DNA from: Blastocatellia bacterium
Lineage (GTDB): Bacteria > Acidobacteriota > Blastocatellia > Pyrinomonadales > Pyrinomonadaceae
DNA: 64,000 bases
Assembly (NCBI GenBank): GCA_003168335.1
Contig: PMSM01000006.1
Span: 696,320 to 760,319, forward strand
Direction: 5' to 3'
The position numbers were made by a program, and so were the translations under genes. Of the stretch, positions 31,870 to 41,348 are shown piece after piece. The notes beneath the pieces were generated by a model. The model was not told the origin of the DNA. It saw only the letters and a list, made by a program, of their open reading frames with translations, and searched no databases. The first letter of the stretch is position 1; the number at the start of each line of letters is the position of its first letter.

Positions 31870-32691
31870 ATGTCAGCCGTCATCACCAGCGATGAAACTC
31901 TCGTGATCGAAACGCCTGAGCGCGTGCCACTGCACTTCGCCCTGGCGTCGATCGGCAATCGGTTCATCGCCTGCGCTATCGATCACACGATTCAGGTGTT
32001 CACGCTGCTTGTCCTGATCATTTTTTTCGCGATCATCGCCGACGCTGCGAATCTCGGCAGCCGGCTGATAAATGCGCCCAAGTGGGTCATTGCCCTTCTA
32101 ATTGTCCTCGTCTTCGTGCTGATGTCAGGGTACTTCGCGATCTTCGAGTGGCTGTGGCGTGGTCAAACACCGGGCAAGCGCTGGTTGAAGCTGCGGGTAA
32201 TTCGCGAGGACGGGCGGCCGATTAGCTTCTTTGAAGCAATCGTGCGAAATCTATTGCGCGAATTCGACATCATGCCGTTTCCGTTTTATTCGGTAGGGTT
32301 GATTTCCGTTTTTTCGACGGACCGGGACCAGCGAGTTGGCGACCTGGTCGCCGGCACGGTGGTTGTGCGCGAGCGGGAAGCAGAAGCGCCGGCCTTCGCA
32401 GAAGTCTTTGCCTCGCCGATTTCCGACCCGGCCCTGCGTCGTTCATTCAAACCGGTGCAATTCACTGCCGATGTAAACAACCTCACGGAACAGGAAATCT
32501 CAGTGGTCGAAAGTTTTCTCCGCCGGCGCTGGGACTTAAAGGACTATCCGCGACAGTGGATGGCCTGGCGCGTGGCGATGCCGATTCTTTTCAAACTGCG
32601 CCCGCAGTATGATCTGTCAACTTTCACCTACGAAGGTTTTCTGGAAGAGTTGCTGCATCGGTATCGCGAGAAGCATCGGTTCACGGATTGA
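31870..32691 (+). CDS. RDD-family membrane protein
   Basis: 273 residues with three membrane helices in the RDD pattern: NRFIACAIDH before the first helix (about 36), WRGQTPGKRWLKLRVI (about 96), and FSTDRDQRVGDLVAGTVVV (about 148). A C-terminal cytoplasmic extension of about 110 residues follows. Function of RDD proteins is mostly unknown; some act as Na+ exporters. It starts five bases after purN and may ride on that transcript. Confidence 0.86.
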   Translation: MSAVITSDETLVIETPERVPLHFALASIGNRFIACAIDHTIQVFTLLVLIIFFAIIADAANLGSRLINAPKWVIALLIVLVFVLMSGYFAIFEWLWRGQTPGKRWLKLRVIREDGRPISFFEAIVRNLLREFDIMPFPFYSVGLISVFSTDRDQRVGDLVAGTVVVREREAEAPAFAEVFASPISDPALRRSFKPVQFTADVNNLTEQEISVVESFLRRRWDLKDYPRQWMAWRVAMPILFKLRPQYDLSTFTYEGFLEELLHRYREKHRFTD

Positions 32692-32700
32692 GGGAGTTTT

Positions 32701-32831
32701 TGGAGTGCGCCGGCAGAGCGGAGCGGCGACGGCGCTTTGGGTTGGCTAATGTTCTTTCGTGCAAAGGTGAACTCGGCAACCCGAGTACCGATCCAAAGCG
32801 GTGTCGCGCTCCGCTTGCCACCGCACTCCAA
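32701..32831. repeat. Inverted-repeat element (GGAGTGCGG/CCAAAGCGG family), copy C
   Basis: TGGAGTGCGCC at the left and GGCGCTTTGG inside it pair with CCAAAGCGG and CCGCACTCCA at the right. Same outer and inner blocks as 3344-3477 and 20064-20142. Confidence 0.72.
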
Positions 32832-32916
32832 ATTGACCTCGCCCCTGGCCTTTGCTAGCCTTCTTCGTTTCCGATCCTATTGAAATTCTCAACCGCAGAA
32901 AGGCAATCATAAAGTC

Positions 32917-34098
32917 ATGGCTCGTGATGTTTTTATTCTTGGTGGCAAGCGCACGCCGATGGGCGATTACGTCGGTGCGCTGAAAGATATTTCGGCGATC
33001 GATCTGGGCGTCATCGCGGCGCGAGGCGCCTTGGAAACAACCGGCGTGGCGCCGGATGAAATCGATCACACGATCATCGGCAACGCGCTGCAAACTTCGG
33101 GTGACGCGATTTACGGCGCGCGGCATGTGGCGTTGAAAGCGGGTGTTCCGTTTGATCGTCCGGCGCTGACCGTCAATCGCCTCTGCGGCAGCGGCATTCA
33201 ATCGATCGTTTCGGGAGCGCAAATGATTCAGCTCGACGAAGCGCAGGTGTGTCTGGTCGGCGGGATGGAATCGATGTCCCAGGCTCCGCACGTGATTCGC
33301 GGGGCGCGATCCGGCTTTGCCCTCGGGCAGGGAAAGCTCGAAGACAGCTTGATGGTCGCGCTGCTCGATACCTACTGCAATACACCGATGGCCGGCACGG
33401 CTGAGAATCTGGCGCGCAAATTCGAAATTCCACGCGCCGACCAGGACCAGTACGCGTTGCGTTCGCAACAAGCCGCGAAGCGTGCTCTCGACGCCGGGTT
33501 CTTTGCCGCAGAGATCGTGCCGGTGGAGGTGAAGACCAGAAAAGGCACCGTGCTTTTTGGGCAGGACGATCACCTGCGCCCCGAAACAACTCTCGAAGGT
33601 TTGGCAAAGCTAAGACCGGCACTCAGCAAAGATGGATTCGTCACTGCTGGAAATGCCTCGGGCATAGTCGATGGCGCGGCCGCACTGGTCATCGCCGGCG
33701 AGGACTTTATCAAGGCGAAGAACATCAAGCCGGTGGGCCGCATTGTGAGTTGGGCCTATGCCGGAGTCGAGCCTGATCTCATGGGCATCGGGCCCGTGCC
33801 GGCGACTCGTCAGGCGCTAAAGAAAGCCGGTTTGCAGCTTTCGGATATCGACCTGATTGAAGTCAACGAAGCGTTCGCGGCGCAGTACCTCGCGGTTGAG
33901 CAGCAACTTGGTCTCGATCGCGAAAGGACCAACGTCAACGGAGGAGCGATTGCGCTGGGACATCCGTTGGGCGCGACCGGGACCCGCTTAGTCCTGACTC
34001 TGTTGCATGAGTTACAGCGCCGCGGTGGGCGCTACGGATTGGCGACCGCATGCATTGGCGGCGGGCAAGGCATCGCGATCATTTGTGAGCGAGTTTAG
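32917..34098 (+). CDS. Acetyl-CoA acyltransferase (thiolase)
   Basis: 393 residues of the biosynthetic/degradative thiolase family. The nucleophilic cysteine lies in NRLCGSGIQSI (about residue 89), the basic pair in NGGAIALGHPLGATG (about 348) and CIGGGQG (about 379). Closest to acetoacetyl-CoA/3-ketoacyl-CoA thiolases. It condenses two acetyl-CoA or cleaves 3-ketoacyl-CoA; direction cannot be read from sequence. No beta-oxidation partner is adjacent. Confidence 0.93.
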   Translation: MARDVFILGGKRTPMGDYVGALKDISAIDLGVIAARGALETTGVAPDEIDHTIIGNALQTSGDAIYGARHVALKAGVPFDRPALTVNRLCGSGIQSIVSGAQMIQLDEAQVCLVGGMESMSQAPHVIRGARSGFALGQGKLEDSLMVALLDTYCNTPMAGTAENLARKFEIPRADQDQYALRSQQAAKRALDAGFFAAEIVPVEVKTRKGTVLFGQDDHLRPETTLEGLAKLRPALSKDGFVTAGNASGIVDGAAALVIAGEDFIKAKNIKPVGRIVSWAYAGVEPDLMGIGPVPATRQALKKAGLQLSDIDLIEVNEAFAAQYLAVEQQLGLDRERTNVNGGAIALGHPLGATGTRLVLTLLHELQRRGGRYGLATACIGGGQGIAIICERV

Positions 34099-34595
34099 GA
34101 TTGCTTATCCTTAGCGGAAACGGCTGCCAGCTTAGTCGCAAAAGCAAGTCGAGGCCGAAGAGACTCAGCGATCTCTGTCGTCGTCTTTTACTCGCCGCTG
34201 ATTCAGCTCTCTAGATTTTCATACGAAAATCCAAATTCTCGTGCGAGCTGGCACGGCAACTCGCATAGCAGGAAAGAATAACTGTCGGTAAACAGAGTTG
34301 TTAACGGTATTCCGACCGGTCGAGCAGGTAAGGCACAATTCTTGCGAAAAAGCGGCTCGCAAGCTTGAATGCGACACTAGATTTTGTTAACGCACTTTTC
34401 ATACAGTTATCGTGGTTTTAAGCTTGCCCTTTTGCCACTCGTCATGATAGAAACCGCCTTCTGCACTTGTTCGCAGTTTTTCCTTCGGAACAAGCAGTCC
34501 AAAATGTTCTTGGAAGTCTCATTTAACTCTGCGCCCGATGGCTCGCGCGCAAATTGGTTTCAACGATACTGATTTCCTTAAGGAGTTCTCCTGTT
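34099..34595. other. Gene-free interval upstream of TonB-dependent receptor
   Basis: About 500 bases with no credible ORF. It contains a 7-bp dyad GATTTTC/GAAAATC (34214-34231) and another CTTGTTC/GAACAAG (34466-34494) in the probable leader, and an AAGGAG ribosome site near 34580. The rest is unremarkable. Confidence 0.5.
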
Positions 34596-37500
34596 ATGTG
34601 TAAATTTCTACGATTTGGTTTTGCCTCTCTTGTGCTCGTCGCGATGTGCGCGCTGGGCGCGATGGCGCAGTCGGCTGTAACGGGCGCAATAAATGGCACC
34701 GTCACGAATCCCAACAAAGAGGTCGTGGTCGGCGCTACGATCACAGCCAAGAATAACGGAACGAACATCGAAGCCTCCACCACGGCTGACGGCAACGGCG
34801 GCTTCAAGGTCGGCAATCTTCAGCCCGGCACTTACACCGTAACCGTGAATGGGACGGGATTTGCCCCTTACACGAACGAAAATGTTGCGGTTGAGGTCGG
34901 ACGTTCGACCAATCTCGAAGTGGGATTATCGCTTACGGGTGTTACGGGAACGGTGCAGGTAACAGCCGAAGCGCCGGTTATTAACACGAGCCAGCAGGAC
35001 TTTTCGTCCAACATAAATCAGACCTCAATCAATGAGCTTCCGGTCAACGGACGCCGATGGTCCAATTTTGTGATCCTGACTCCCGGCACGGTACCTGACG
35101 GCACGTTTGGCCTGATCAGCTTTCGCGGTATATCGGGCCTGCTGAATAACAACACGGTCGACGGCGGCGACAACAATCAGGCTTTTTTCTCAGAGGAGCG
35201 CGGGCGCACGCGCAGCGCATACTCGATCAGCCAGTCCGCGATCCGCGAGTTCCAGGTCAACACTTCGAACTACTCGGCTGAGTACGGCCGTTCGGCCGGT
35301 GGCGTCACCAACGCGGTAACCAAGTCCGGAACGAATGAGTTCCATGGCTCAGGTTTTCTTTATGACCGCAACAACGCATGGGGTACACGGAATCCGCGTA
35401 GTTTCATCAGTCAATTGATTGGCGGAGTTTCAACCCCCGTTGCGCTCAAGGCGACCGATGTCCGCTATCAGTTTGGCGGGACCATCGGCGGCCCGATCGT
35501 GAAGGACAAAGCGTTTTTCTTCTTCAGTTATGACCAGCAAAAACGTAACTTCCCCGGAGTTTCAGTTTTCACCAGTCCGTCTTATATCAGCACTGTAAAC
35601 ACCGCCACACTCACGGCGGCCATCAGAGGAGTGACGCAGACTCAGATCGATGCGGCTACAGCCTTCCTTAACAGCGAGACTGGTATCGTGCCTCGTCGTG
35701 GCGATCAGAAACTCCTTCTGCCAAAGGTCGATTGGCGCATCAATCAGAACAACACTTTTACCGCGTCATACAATCGCCTGCGATGGGCTTCGCCGGCGGG
35801 AATTCAGACGGCAGCAACCGTTACGCGCGGGCGCCAGGCCTATGGCAACGACTTCGTCGTTTCTGATGTATTGAATTTTCGTCTGTCCTCGACAATCTCA
35901 CCGACGATGGTAAACGAATTTCGATACCAGTGGTCTCGTGACAATGAATTTGAGTTCAGCCAGCCTCCGCTGGCAGGTGAACCAACAACTTCGCTGGGAG
36001 GAAGATCGCCAGACGTTTTCCTCACTAACGGACTTGAGTTCGGCATGGCGACATTTCTCGAGCGCCCGAAGTTCCCATTTGAAAGCCGCAATCTATTTGG
36101 CGATAGTTTGACGATTACGAGAGGGAGCCATACCTTCAAGATTGGCGGCGATTTCAATCGTGTCAAAGATGTCCAGGACAACCTGTTCACCGGCGCCGGT
36201 TCTTATAGTTATTCGAATATCAACGACTTCATCGTTGATTACACCAACTTTACGTCGGCGGGCGCCCTGAGAACGGGTGGTAGGGTATGCGCTACCAGTG
36301 CGCGACTTGCGGGTAATTGCTACACCAGCAATTACACCCAGGGTTTCGGAGTGTCCCTATTTAGTTTCAACACCACCAACTACTCTTTCTTCGCGCAGGA
36401 TGACTGGCGCGTAACCTCGAAGCTGACGCTAAATCTCGGCTTGCGCTATGAGTACGAGAGTCTGCCGCAGCCCTTCCTGGTTAATCCACTCTTGCCGCAA
36501 ACCGGCAACCGCCCCAGCGATAAGAACAACTTCGGACCTCGAATAGGTTTCGCGTGGGACGTCAACGGCGATGGCAAGACTTCGATCCGAGGCGGTTACG
36601 GGATCTATTACGGACCCATCGTAACCTCGACGATTCTGGGGACGCTAATCAACACAGGTGTGACGGGCGGACAAACTGTGTCTTCGCTGCAATCGACCAA
36701 TGCGGCAGCACCCGTTTTCCCGAACATTTTGGCGAGCGCACCCGCAGGCTCAGGCGCGATTGATTATTTCGTGAAGAACTTTCAGAACCCGCTGATTCAT
36801 CAGGGCGATATCGTCGTTGAGCGCGAAGTAGCACACAACACCGTTATCTCCGCTTCTTACCTCTTCAGCTTCGGGAAAAACCTTCCGAACTTCGTCGATA
36901 CGAACTTGAGTGCTCCGACAGTCGCGAGGACCTACAATATTCTGGACGGTCCTTACGCTGGTCAGACCTTTACGACACCTTACTTCCTGGGTGCCACCAG
37001 ACCCGATACTCGCTTTGGCCTGATCGAAGAGGTTCGCAGCGACATTACGACCAAGTACAATGCCCTCGTGATTCAGGCCAATCGCCGCCTGACCAATGGT
37101 CTGCAGTTCCAGACGAGTTATACACTCTCGCGGGCATACGACAATGGACAGCTTTCGCAGACCAATGTGGCGAGTTTTTCAGTTCCGTACAACCCTCTCG
37201 ATCAACAGGGCGAGAACGGTCTGTCCAACTTTGATCGGCGCCACAAGTTTGTAGCGAGTGCGGTTTACAACACTCATTACAAGGACAAGGACAACAAAGT
37301 AGCGCATGCGCTGCTTAATGGATGGACGATCTCGCCCATCTACACCGCCTACTCAGGCGCGCGCTATACCGGGAATCTTTCCGGAAGTCCAAGCTCCGCG
37401 TTTGGCTTCTCCCAGGCGGGTGGCATCAACGGATCGAACGGTTCCCAGAGGTTCGCGTTATTGCCGCGCAACTACTTCAAGCAGCCGGCAATCAAGTACC

Positions 37501-37745
37501 TGGATCTGCGGCTGTCGCGTCGGTTCCCAATTGGAGAAAAGGCAAAAATCGAAGTCATGGGCGAGGCCTTTAACTTCTTCAATTCCACTCAGGTCACGTC
37601 GGTGAACACCACGATCTACAGCATCTCGACCTCCGGCACGACTGCTAATCTGACTTTCAACCCCGCGTTCGGCACCACGACCGGCGCCGACGGTTTCTTC
37701 TTCCGCGAGCGGCAGGTGCAATTCGCCGTCCGCTTCGAGTTCTAA
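34596..37745 (+). CDS. Oar-like TonB-dependent receptor with carboxypeptidase-regulatory domain
   Basis: 1049 residues from ATG 34596, chosen because MCKFLRFGFASLVLVAMCALG is a signal peptide and an AAGGAG site lies ten bases upstream. N-terminal CarboxypepD_reg (about 28-115; ITAKNNGTNIEAS, GNLQPGTYTVTV) is followed by a plug domain (PVNGRRWSNFVILTPG) and a large barrel with YSAEYGRSAGGVTNAVTKSG. The barrel ends FAVRFEF, the outer-membrane insertion signal. Oar-type proteins are outer-membrane transporters or adhesion-secretion channels; the ligand is unknown. A terminator follows. Confidence 0.92.
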   Translation: MCKFLRFGFASLVLVAMCALGAMAQSAVTGAINGTVTNPNKEVVVGATITAKNNGTNIEASTTADGNGGFKVGNLQPGTYTVTVNGTGFAPYTNENVAVEVGRSTNLEVGLSLTGVTGTVQVTAEAPVINTSQQDFSSNINQTSINELPVNGRRWSNFVILTPGTVPDGTFGLISFRGISGLLNNNTVDGGDNNQAFFSEERGRTRSAYSISQSAIREFQVNTSNYSAEYGRSAGGVTNAVTKSGTNEFHGSGFLYDRNNAWGTRNPRSFISQLIGGVSTPVALKATDVRYQFGGTIGGPIVKDKAFFFFSYDQQKRNFPGVSVFTSPSYISTVNTATLTAAIRGVTQTQIDAATAFLNSETGIVPRRGDQKLLLPKVDWRINQNNTFTASYNRLRWASPAGIQTAATVTRGRQAYGNDFVVSDVLNFRLSSTISPTMVNEFRYQWSRDNEFEFSQPPLAGEPTTSLGGRSPDVFLTNGLEFGMATFLERPKFPFESRNLFGDSLTITRGSHTFKIGGDFNRVKDVQDNLFTGAGSYSYSNINDFIVDYTNFTSAGALRTGGRVCATSARLAGNCYTSNYTQGFGVSLFSFNTTNYSFFAQDDWRVTSKLTLNLGLRYEYESLPQPFLVNPLLPQTGNRPSDKNNFGPRIGFAWDVNGDGKTSIRGGYGIYYGPIVTSTILGTLINTGVTGGQTVSSLQSTNAAAPVFPNILASAPAGSGAIDYFVKNFQNPLIHQGDIVVEREVAHNTVISASYLFSFGKNLPNFVDTNLSAPTVARTYNILDGPYAGQTFTTPYFLGATRPDTRFGLIEEVRSDITTKYNALVIQANRRLTNGLQFQTSYTLSRAYDNGQLSQTNVASFSVPYNPLDQQGENGLSNFDRRHKFVASAVYNTHYKDKDNKVAHALLNGWTISPIYTAYSGARYTGNLSGSPSSAFGFSQAGGINGSNGSQRFALLPRNYFKQPAIKYLDLRLSRRFPIGEKAKIEVMGEAFNFFNSTQVTSVNTTIYSISTSGTTANLTFNPAFGTTTGADGFFFRERQVQFAVRFEF

Positions 37746-37775
37746 TCCGAAACTTACAACCTTGAGCCACTTACC

Positions 37776-37807
37776 GGGCGCGTCTGCAAAGGCGCGCCCC
37801 TTTTTTT
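37776..37807 (+). terminator. Rho-independent terminator after the TonB-dependent receptor
   Basis: GGGCGCG (37776-37782) pairs with CGCGCCC (37793-37799) and is followed by seven T residues (37801-37807), 30 bases beyond the receptor stop. One of the clearest terminators in the window. Confidence 0.88.
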
Positions 37808-37838
37808 CGCTCTGTGCCGATCTGCTGGTAGACCGGTT

Positions 37839-37866
37839 CCGGGACGGCCAGCCGTAAGCGTCCCGG
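37839..37866. repeat. Short hairpin upstream of queG
   Basis: CCGGGACG (37839-37846) pairs with CGTCCCGG (37859-37866) across a 12-base loop. It is a dispersed-repeat-like hairpin with no U-run. Confidence 0.45.
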
Positions 37867-37911
37867 ACAAGGCCTCCTCAGAACCGCTTTGATATACTGC
37901 ATTCACTGGAA

Positions 37912-38910
37912 ATGCCCACGGCCACTCAAACGAAAGCCGGTCCGAAACGGAGCCCTGACACTGCTCGGATATCTGCGCGTATAAAAACTCAAACGCAGGT
38001 CCTGGGTTTTCACAAAGTCGGTATCGTGCCCGCGCGAGCCTTGTCTCCTGAGTTAAGTAAAATGAACGAATGGCTGGCTCGCGGCTTTCACGGTGAGATG
38101 AACTGGCTGGCTCGCGATCCCGGACAGCGCGCCGATCCGCGAAAGTTGTTTCCTGAGGCGCGCTCGGTCGTCGTAGTCGCTTTGAACTACTACACGCCGG
38201 CTCAACACCGGGCCAATTCTGCGAGCGGCAAGGTGTCGCGTTATGCCTGGGGCGATGATTATCACGAAGTCGTCGGCGAAAAACTGCGCAACCTCTTGTC
38301 ATGGATCAGAGAGCAATGGCCGGAAGCCGACGGCAAGGTCTGTGTAGACATTCAGCCGATGATGGATAAAGCCTGGGCCGTGCAGGCCGGTCTCGGTTGG
38401 ATGGGTAAGCACACGAACCTGATCACGTACGAGTACGGCTCGTGGGTTTTCATCGGTGAGTTGCTCCTGAATTTGGAACTCGACGATGCGGACAAAGAAA
38501 TCGCCGATCAGTGTGGCTCGTGCACGCTCTGCATCGACGCCTGCCCCACCAACGCGATTGTCGAGCCCTACGTTGTTGATTCGCGTCGGTGTATCTCTCA
38601 CGCGACGATCGAATCGCGCGCGCCGGAAATGGATAAAGAGGTGGCCACGAAACTGGAGGGCTGGTTGTACGGCTGTGATATTTGCCAGGACGTTTGTCCC
38701 TGGAACCAAATGACGCCGGCGACAGATGAACCGCGTTTTGAACCACGCGCGGGGAACATTAACGCGTCGCTGGCTGAGATTCTCGCGCTGACTCCGGAGA
38801 CTTACGCGACGCGCTTTCGCCGCAGCGCGATGAAACGCGCAAAACTATCTGGCTTGGAGCGCAACGCCCGGACGCTCAACGGGAACGACAATAGCCTGGC
38901 CAGAAACTAA
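37912..38910 (+). CDS. queG: Epoxyqueuosine reductase QueG
   Basis: 332 residues. The N-terminal half has the B12-binding QueG fold (GEMNWLARDPGQRADPRKLF, NYYTPA). Two [4Fe-4S] ferredoxin motifs follow: CGSCTLCIDACP (about residue 202) and CDICQDVCPW (about 250), with DIQPMMDKAWAVQAGLGWMGKH between. It reduces epoxyqueuosine to queuosine in tRNA. A -10-like TATACT sits about 20 bases before the ATG. It precedes the DUF885 peptidase gene by 24 bases. Confidence 0.93.
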   Translation: MPTATQTKAGPKRSPDTARISARIKTQTQVLGFHKVGIVPARALSPELSKMNEWLARGFHGEMNWLARDPGQRADPRKLFPEARSVVVVALNYYTPAQHRANSASGKVSRYAWGDDYHEVVGEKLRNLLSWIREQWPEADGKVCVDIQPMMDKAWAVQAGLGWMGKHTNLITYEYGSWVFIGELLLNLELDDADKEIADQCGSCTLCIDACPTNAIVEPYVVDSRRCISHATIESRAPEMDKEVATKLEGWLYGCDICQDVCPWNQMTPATDEPRFEPRAGNINASLAEILALTPETYATRFRRSAMKRAKLSGLERNARTLNGNDNSLARN

Positions 38911-38934
38911 TCAAGATCAATGCGAGGGCACCAA

Positions 38935-40647
38935 ATGAAACTCATGCTTATTCTCCTGTCTGCGTGCGTGGCTATCATCGCGACCGCAAACACAACCCGA
39001 GCGCAAGCCAACGCCGCTCCTGCCGAGATGCGCAAGCTCGCCGACGATTACTACAACTGGCGCAATCAGCAGTTTCCCGTCGCCTCGAGTGATGCCGGGC
39101 TGCACACCTGGGATAACAAGCTGACGGACTACGGGCTTTCCGCCCTGCTCGCGCGCCGCCTGCACATCAAGGAAGTGCTCGCCAAAGTGAAAGCGATGCA
39201 GACCGAAAAGTGGAGCAAGGACGATCGCATCGATTGGCTGCTGTTTCGTTCGCAACTTGAAGGTGTGGTGTTCTTTGATCGCGTAATGGATTTTGAAGAG
39301 ACCGATCCGCAGACCTATGTGAACGAATGCAGCAACGGAATTTTTTCTCTGCTTAAGAAAGACTACGACACGCCGCGCCATCGCTCGCTGGCGGCCACGG
39401 CGCGACTCAAACAGATGCCCTTCGTGATCGAGCACGGCAAGCAGAATCTCAACAAACCGGTGCGGCTCTACGCGCAGCTGGCCATCGATTCAGCGCGATC
39501 GATCGACAGCCTGTTCACCGACAGCTTGATGACCATGGCTAAAGATTTGCCGCCGGCTGAGAAGAACGATCTGATCAAGGCGCGTGACGCCGCCATCGCC
39601 TCGATTCATGGCTTCGCGGATTTTCTGGAGCAGCGTCTGCCCGGCATGGTCCCCTTCAAACCGATGGGCGAAGAGAACTACAACTATCTCTTGAAGAATA
39701 TTTATCTGCTGCCGATGGACGCCAAGCAGGTCGAGATGTTGGGCCAGGCTGAGCTCGCGCGTTATCGCGCGCTGGAATCAATGTTACCCGATCCTTCGCT
39801 CGCCGATCCGAACCCACAGCGGGCGAAAACGATTCCGAAAGATCAGGACGAGTTTTTGAAAGCTTACGAAAGCCGCGCGGCCGAAATGATCAGCTTTCTG
39901 AAAGAGAACCATCTGGTCACGCTGCCGCCGTATCTTGGCCGCTTTGAAATTCGCCAACTGCCCGAAGCGTTCAAGCCGACCAGTCCCGGTGGCTTCATGA
40001 ATGCGCCCGGCGTTTACGATAAAGACGCCAGCGGCTTTTATTTCATTCCGACTTACAATCCCAAGAGCAGTAACTTCTATATTCGTGCGGCCATCGAAGA
40101 CCCGCGGCCGATTCTTGGGCACGAAGGCATCCCGGGCCACTTTCTGCAACTCTCGATCGCCAACCACTTGACTGACGAGATTCGCCGCCAGCATTCGGAC
40201 AACATCTTCATCGAAGGCTGGGCGCTATACGGCGAAGAGATGTTGATGCGCACAGGGTTGTATCCGTTGAATTCGGCTTCCCAGGGACAGGTGCTCCGGC
40301 TGGCGCGTTATCGCGCGGCGCGCATTGGTGTCGATGTGAATCTGCACACCGGCCGTTGGACTTTTGAGCAAGCGGTGAAATATTTCATGGAAGCCGGTGG
40401 TCTGGATCACGAAGCCGCCGAAGGCGAAGCTGCCGGAGCGGCGGCGAGTCCGACTCAGAAGATCACATACATGACCGGCAAGTGGCAGATCATGCGCTTG
40501 CTCGGCAAGTATCGCGATCAAAAAGGCAAGGACTTTCGCCTGGGTCAGTTTCACGATGATCTAATCAAGAACGGCAGCCTGCCGCTGTCGATTGTCGAAT
40601 GGATCCTGCTGGATGACAGGTCGTCGCTTGATCAGGGGCTGAAGTAA
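38935..40647 (+). CDS. DUF885 family exported metallopeptidase
   Basis: 570 residues from ATG 38935, which begins a signal peptide (MKLMLILLSACVAIIATA.., ending TTRAQA). DUF885 hallmarks: HEGIPGHFLQL (about residue 400, HExxPGH zinc motif) and EGWALYGEEM (about 427), as in gluzincin-like peptidases related to thermolysin-fold carboxypeptidases. Probably periplasmic peptide hydrolysis. It starts 24 bases after queG and may share its transcript. Confidence 0.88.
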   Translation: MKLMLILLSACVAIIATANTTRAQANAAPAEMRKLADDYYNWRNQQFPVASSDAGLHTWDNKLTDYGLSALLARRLHIKEVLAKVKAMQTEKWSKDDRIDWLLFRSQLEGVVFFDRVMDFEETDPQTYVNECSNGIFSLLKKDYDTPRHRSLAATARLKQMPFVIEHGKQNLNKPVRLYAQLAIDSARSIDSLFTDSLMTMAKDLPPAEKNDLIKARDAAIASIHGFADFLEQRLPGMVPFKPMGEENYNYLLKNIYLLPMDAKQVEMLGQAELARYRALESMLPDPSLADPNPQRAKTIPKDQDEFLKAYESRAAEMISFLKENHLVTLPPYLGRFEIRQLPEAFKPTSPGGFMNAPGVYDKDASGFYFIPTYNPKSSNFYIRAAIEDPRPILGHEGIPGHFLQLSIANHLTDEIRRQHSDNIFIEGWALYGEEMLMRTGLYPLNSASQGQVLRLARYRAARIGVDVNLHTGRWTFEQAVKYFMEAGGLDHEAAEGEAAGAAASPTQKITYMTGKWQIMRLLGKYRDQKGKDFRLGQFHDDLIKNGSLPLSIVEWILLDDRSSLDQGLK

Positions 40648-40652
40648 GCAAA

Positions 40653-40822
40653 CGGCTCTGCCGCCTGATGTGCGGAAGGCCCTATGGCCTTCCGGAATTG
40701 GTTGCAGGTTATTGGGGCTACGCCCTTGATTTCAAGGAGTTGCGATAGGGGCGTAGCCCCAAATCGAAAGAACACCTTCCGGAAAGTCAGAGACTTTCCG
40801 CACATCGGACGGCATAGCCGCC
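40653..40822. repeat. Composite nested inverted repeat
   Basis: The outer arms (CCTGATGTGCGGAAGGCC.. left; ..TTTCCGCACATCGG right) enclose smaller hairpins: GGCC-CTAT-GGCC, GACTTTCC/GGAAAGTC, and GGGGCTACGCCC paired with GGGGCGTAGCCCC. Four stems within 170 bases. It occupies the region where a longer frame of the next gene would start. Confidence 0.75.
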
Positions 40823-40875
40823 GGGGTTGGTGTCATTATTGTTACGAGGCAACCTGTAAATCTTCCCCTGAACAT

Positions 40876-41310
40876 ATGAACCCTCTGAATCCATCTTTCG
40901 CTGCAGACATCGAAGACAGCTTTGCGCGCCAGCCGATCATGAATCTGCTTGGCGCCCGGCTCTCTCTGGTTGAGCCGGGGGTGGTCGAGATAACGCTTCC
41001 ATATCGCGCCGACCTGGCCCAGCAACACGGCTATTTGCACGCCGGCGTCATTGCGACAATCGCCGATTCCGCGTGTGGTTATGCTGCCTACAGTTTAATG
41101 CCCGCGGGCTCGGAAGTTTTGAGCGTCGAGTTCAAGGTGAACCTGCTGCGGCCGGCCCAGGGCGAAACGTTTGTCGCACGAGCGGAAGTCATTAAGGCGG
41201 GACGCACGCTGACCGTGGTGCGCGCGGATGTATTTGGCATCGCCGGAAATGCCGATCGAGAACTAGTGGCCACGATGCAGGGCACAATGATCTGCCTGCG
41301 TAATAGCTAG
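40876..41310 (+). CDS. PaaI-type thioesterase (hotdog fold)
   Basis: 144 residues from ATG 40876; the frame is open further upstream but only through the inverted repeat. Core features: QQHGYLHAGVIATIADSACGYA, with the HxG-(hotdog helix)-Asp pattern, LSVEFKVNLLRPA, and VVRADVF. Hydrolyses acyl-CoA or aryl-CoA thioesters. No specific pathway partner; it may support the acyl-CoA enzymes elsewhere in the window. Confidence 0.87.
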   Translation: MNPLNPSFAADIEDSFARQPIMNLLGARLSLVEPGVVEITLPYRADLAQQHGYLHAGVIATIADSACGYAAYSLMPAGSEVLSVEFKVNLLRPAQGETFVARAEVIKAGRTLTVVRADVFGIAGNADRELVATMQGTMICLRNS

Positions 41311-41348
41311 TGAAGCACTGAAGATATTTTTTGGCTCCAGGAGAAACA

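Noticed and set aside
34099-34595. tRNA or small RNA gene in the long gap before the receptor
   Set aside because: Only two short dyads are visible; no cloverleaf or T-loop-like sequence was found by eye.
37754-38302. 182-codon minus-strand frame overlapping queG
   Set aside because: Covers the terminator and the queG N-terminus in antisense; composition is typical of shadow frames.
40684-40875. N-terminal extension of the thioesterase frame
   Set aside because: The extension translates the composite inverted repeat; the conserved protein starts at 40876.
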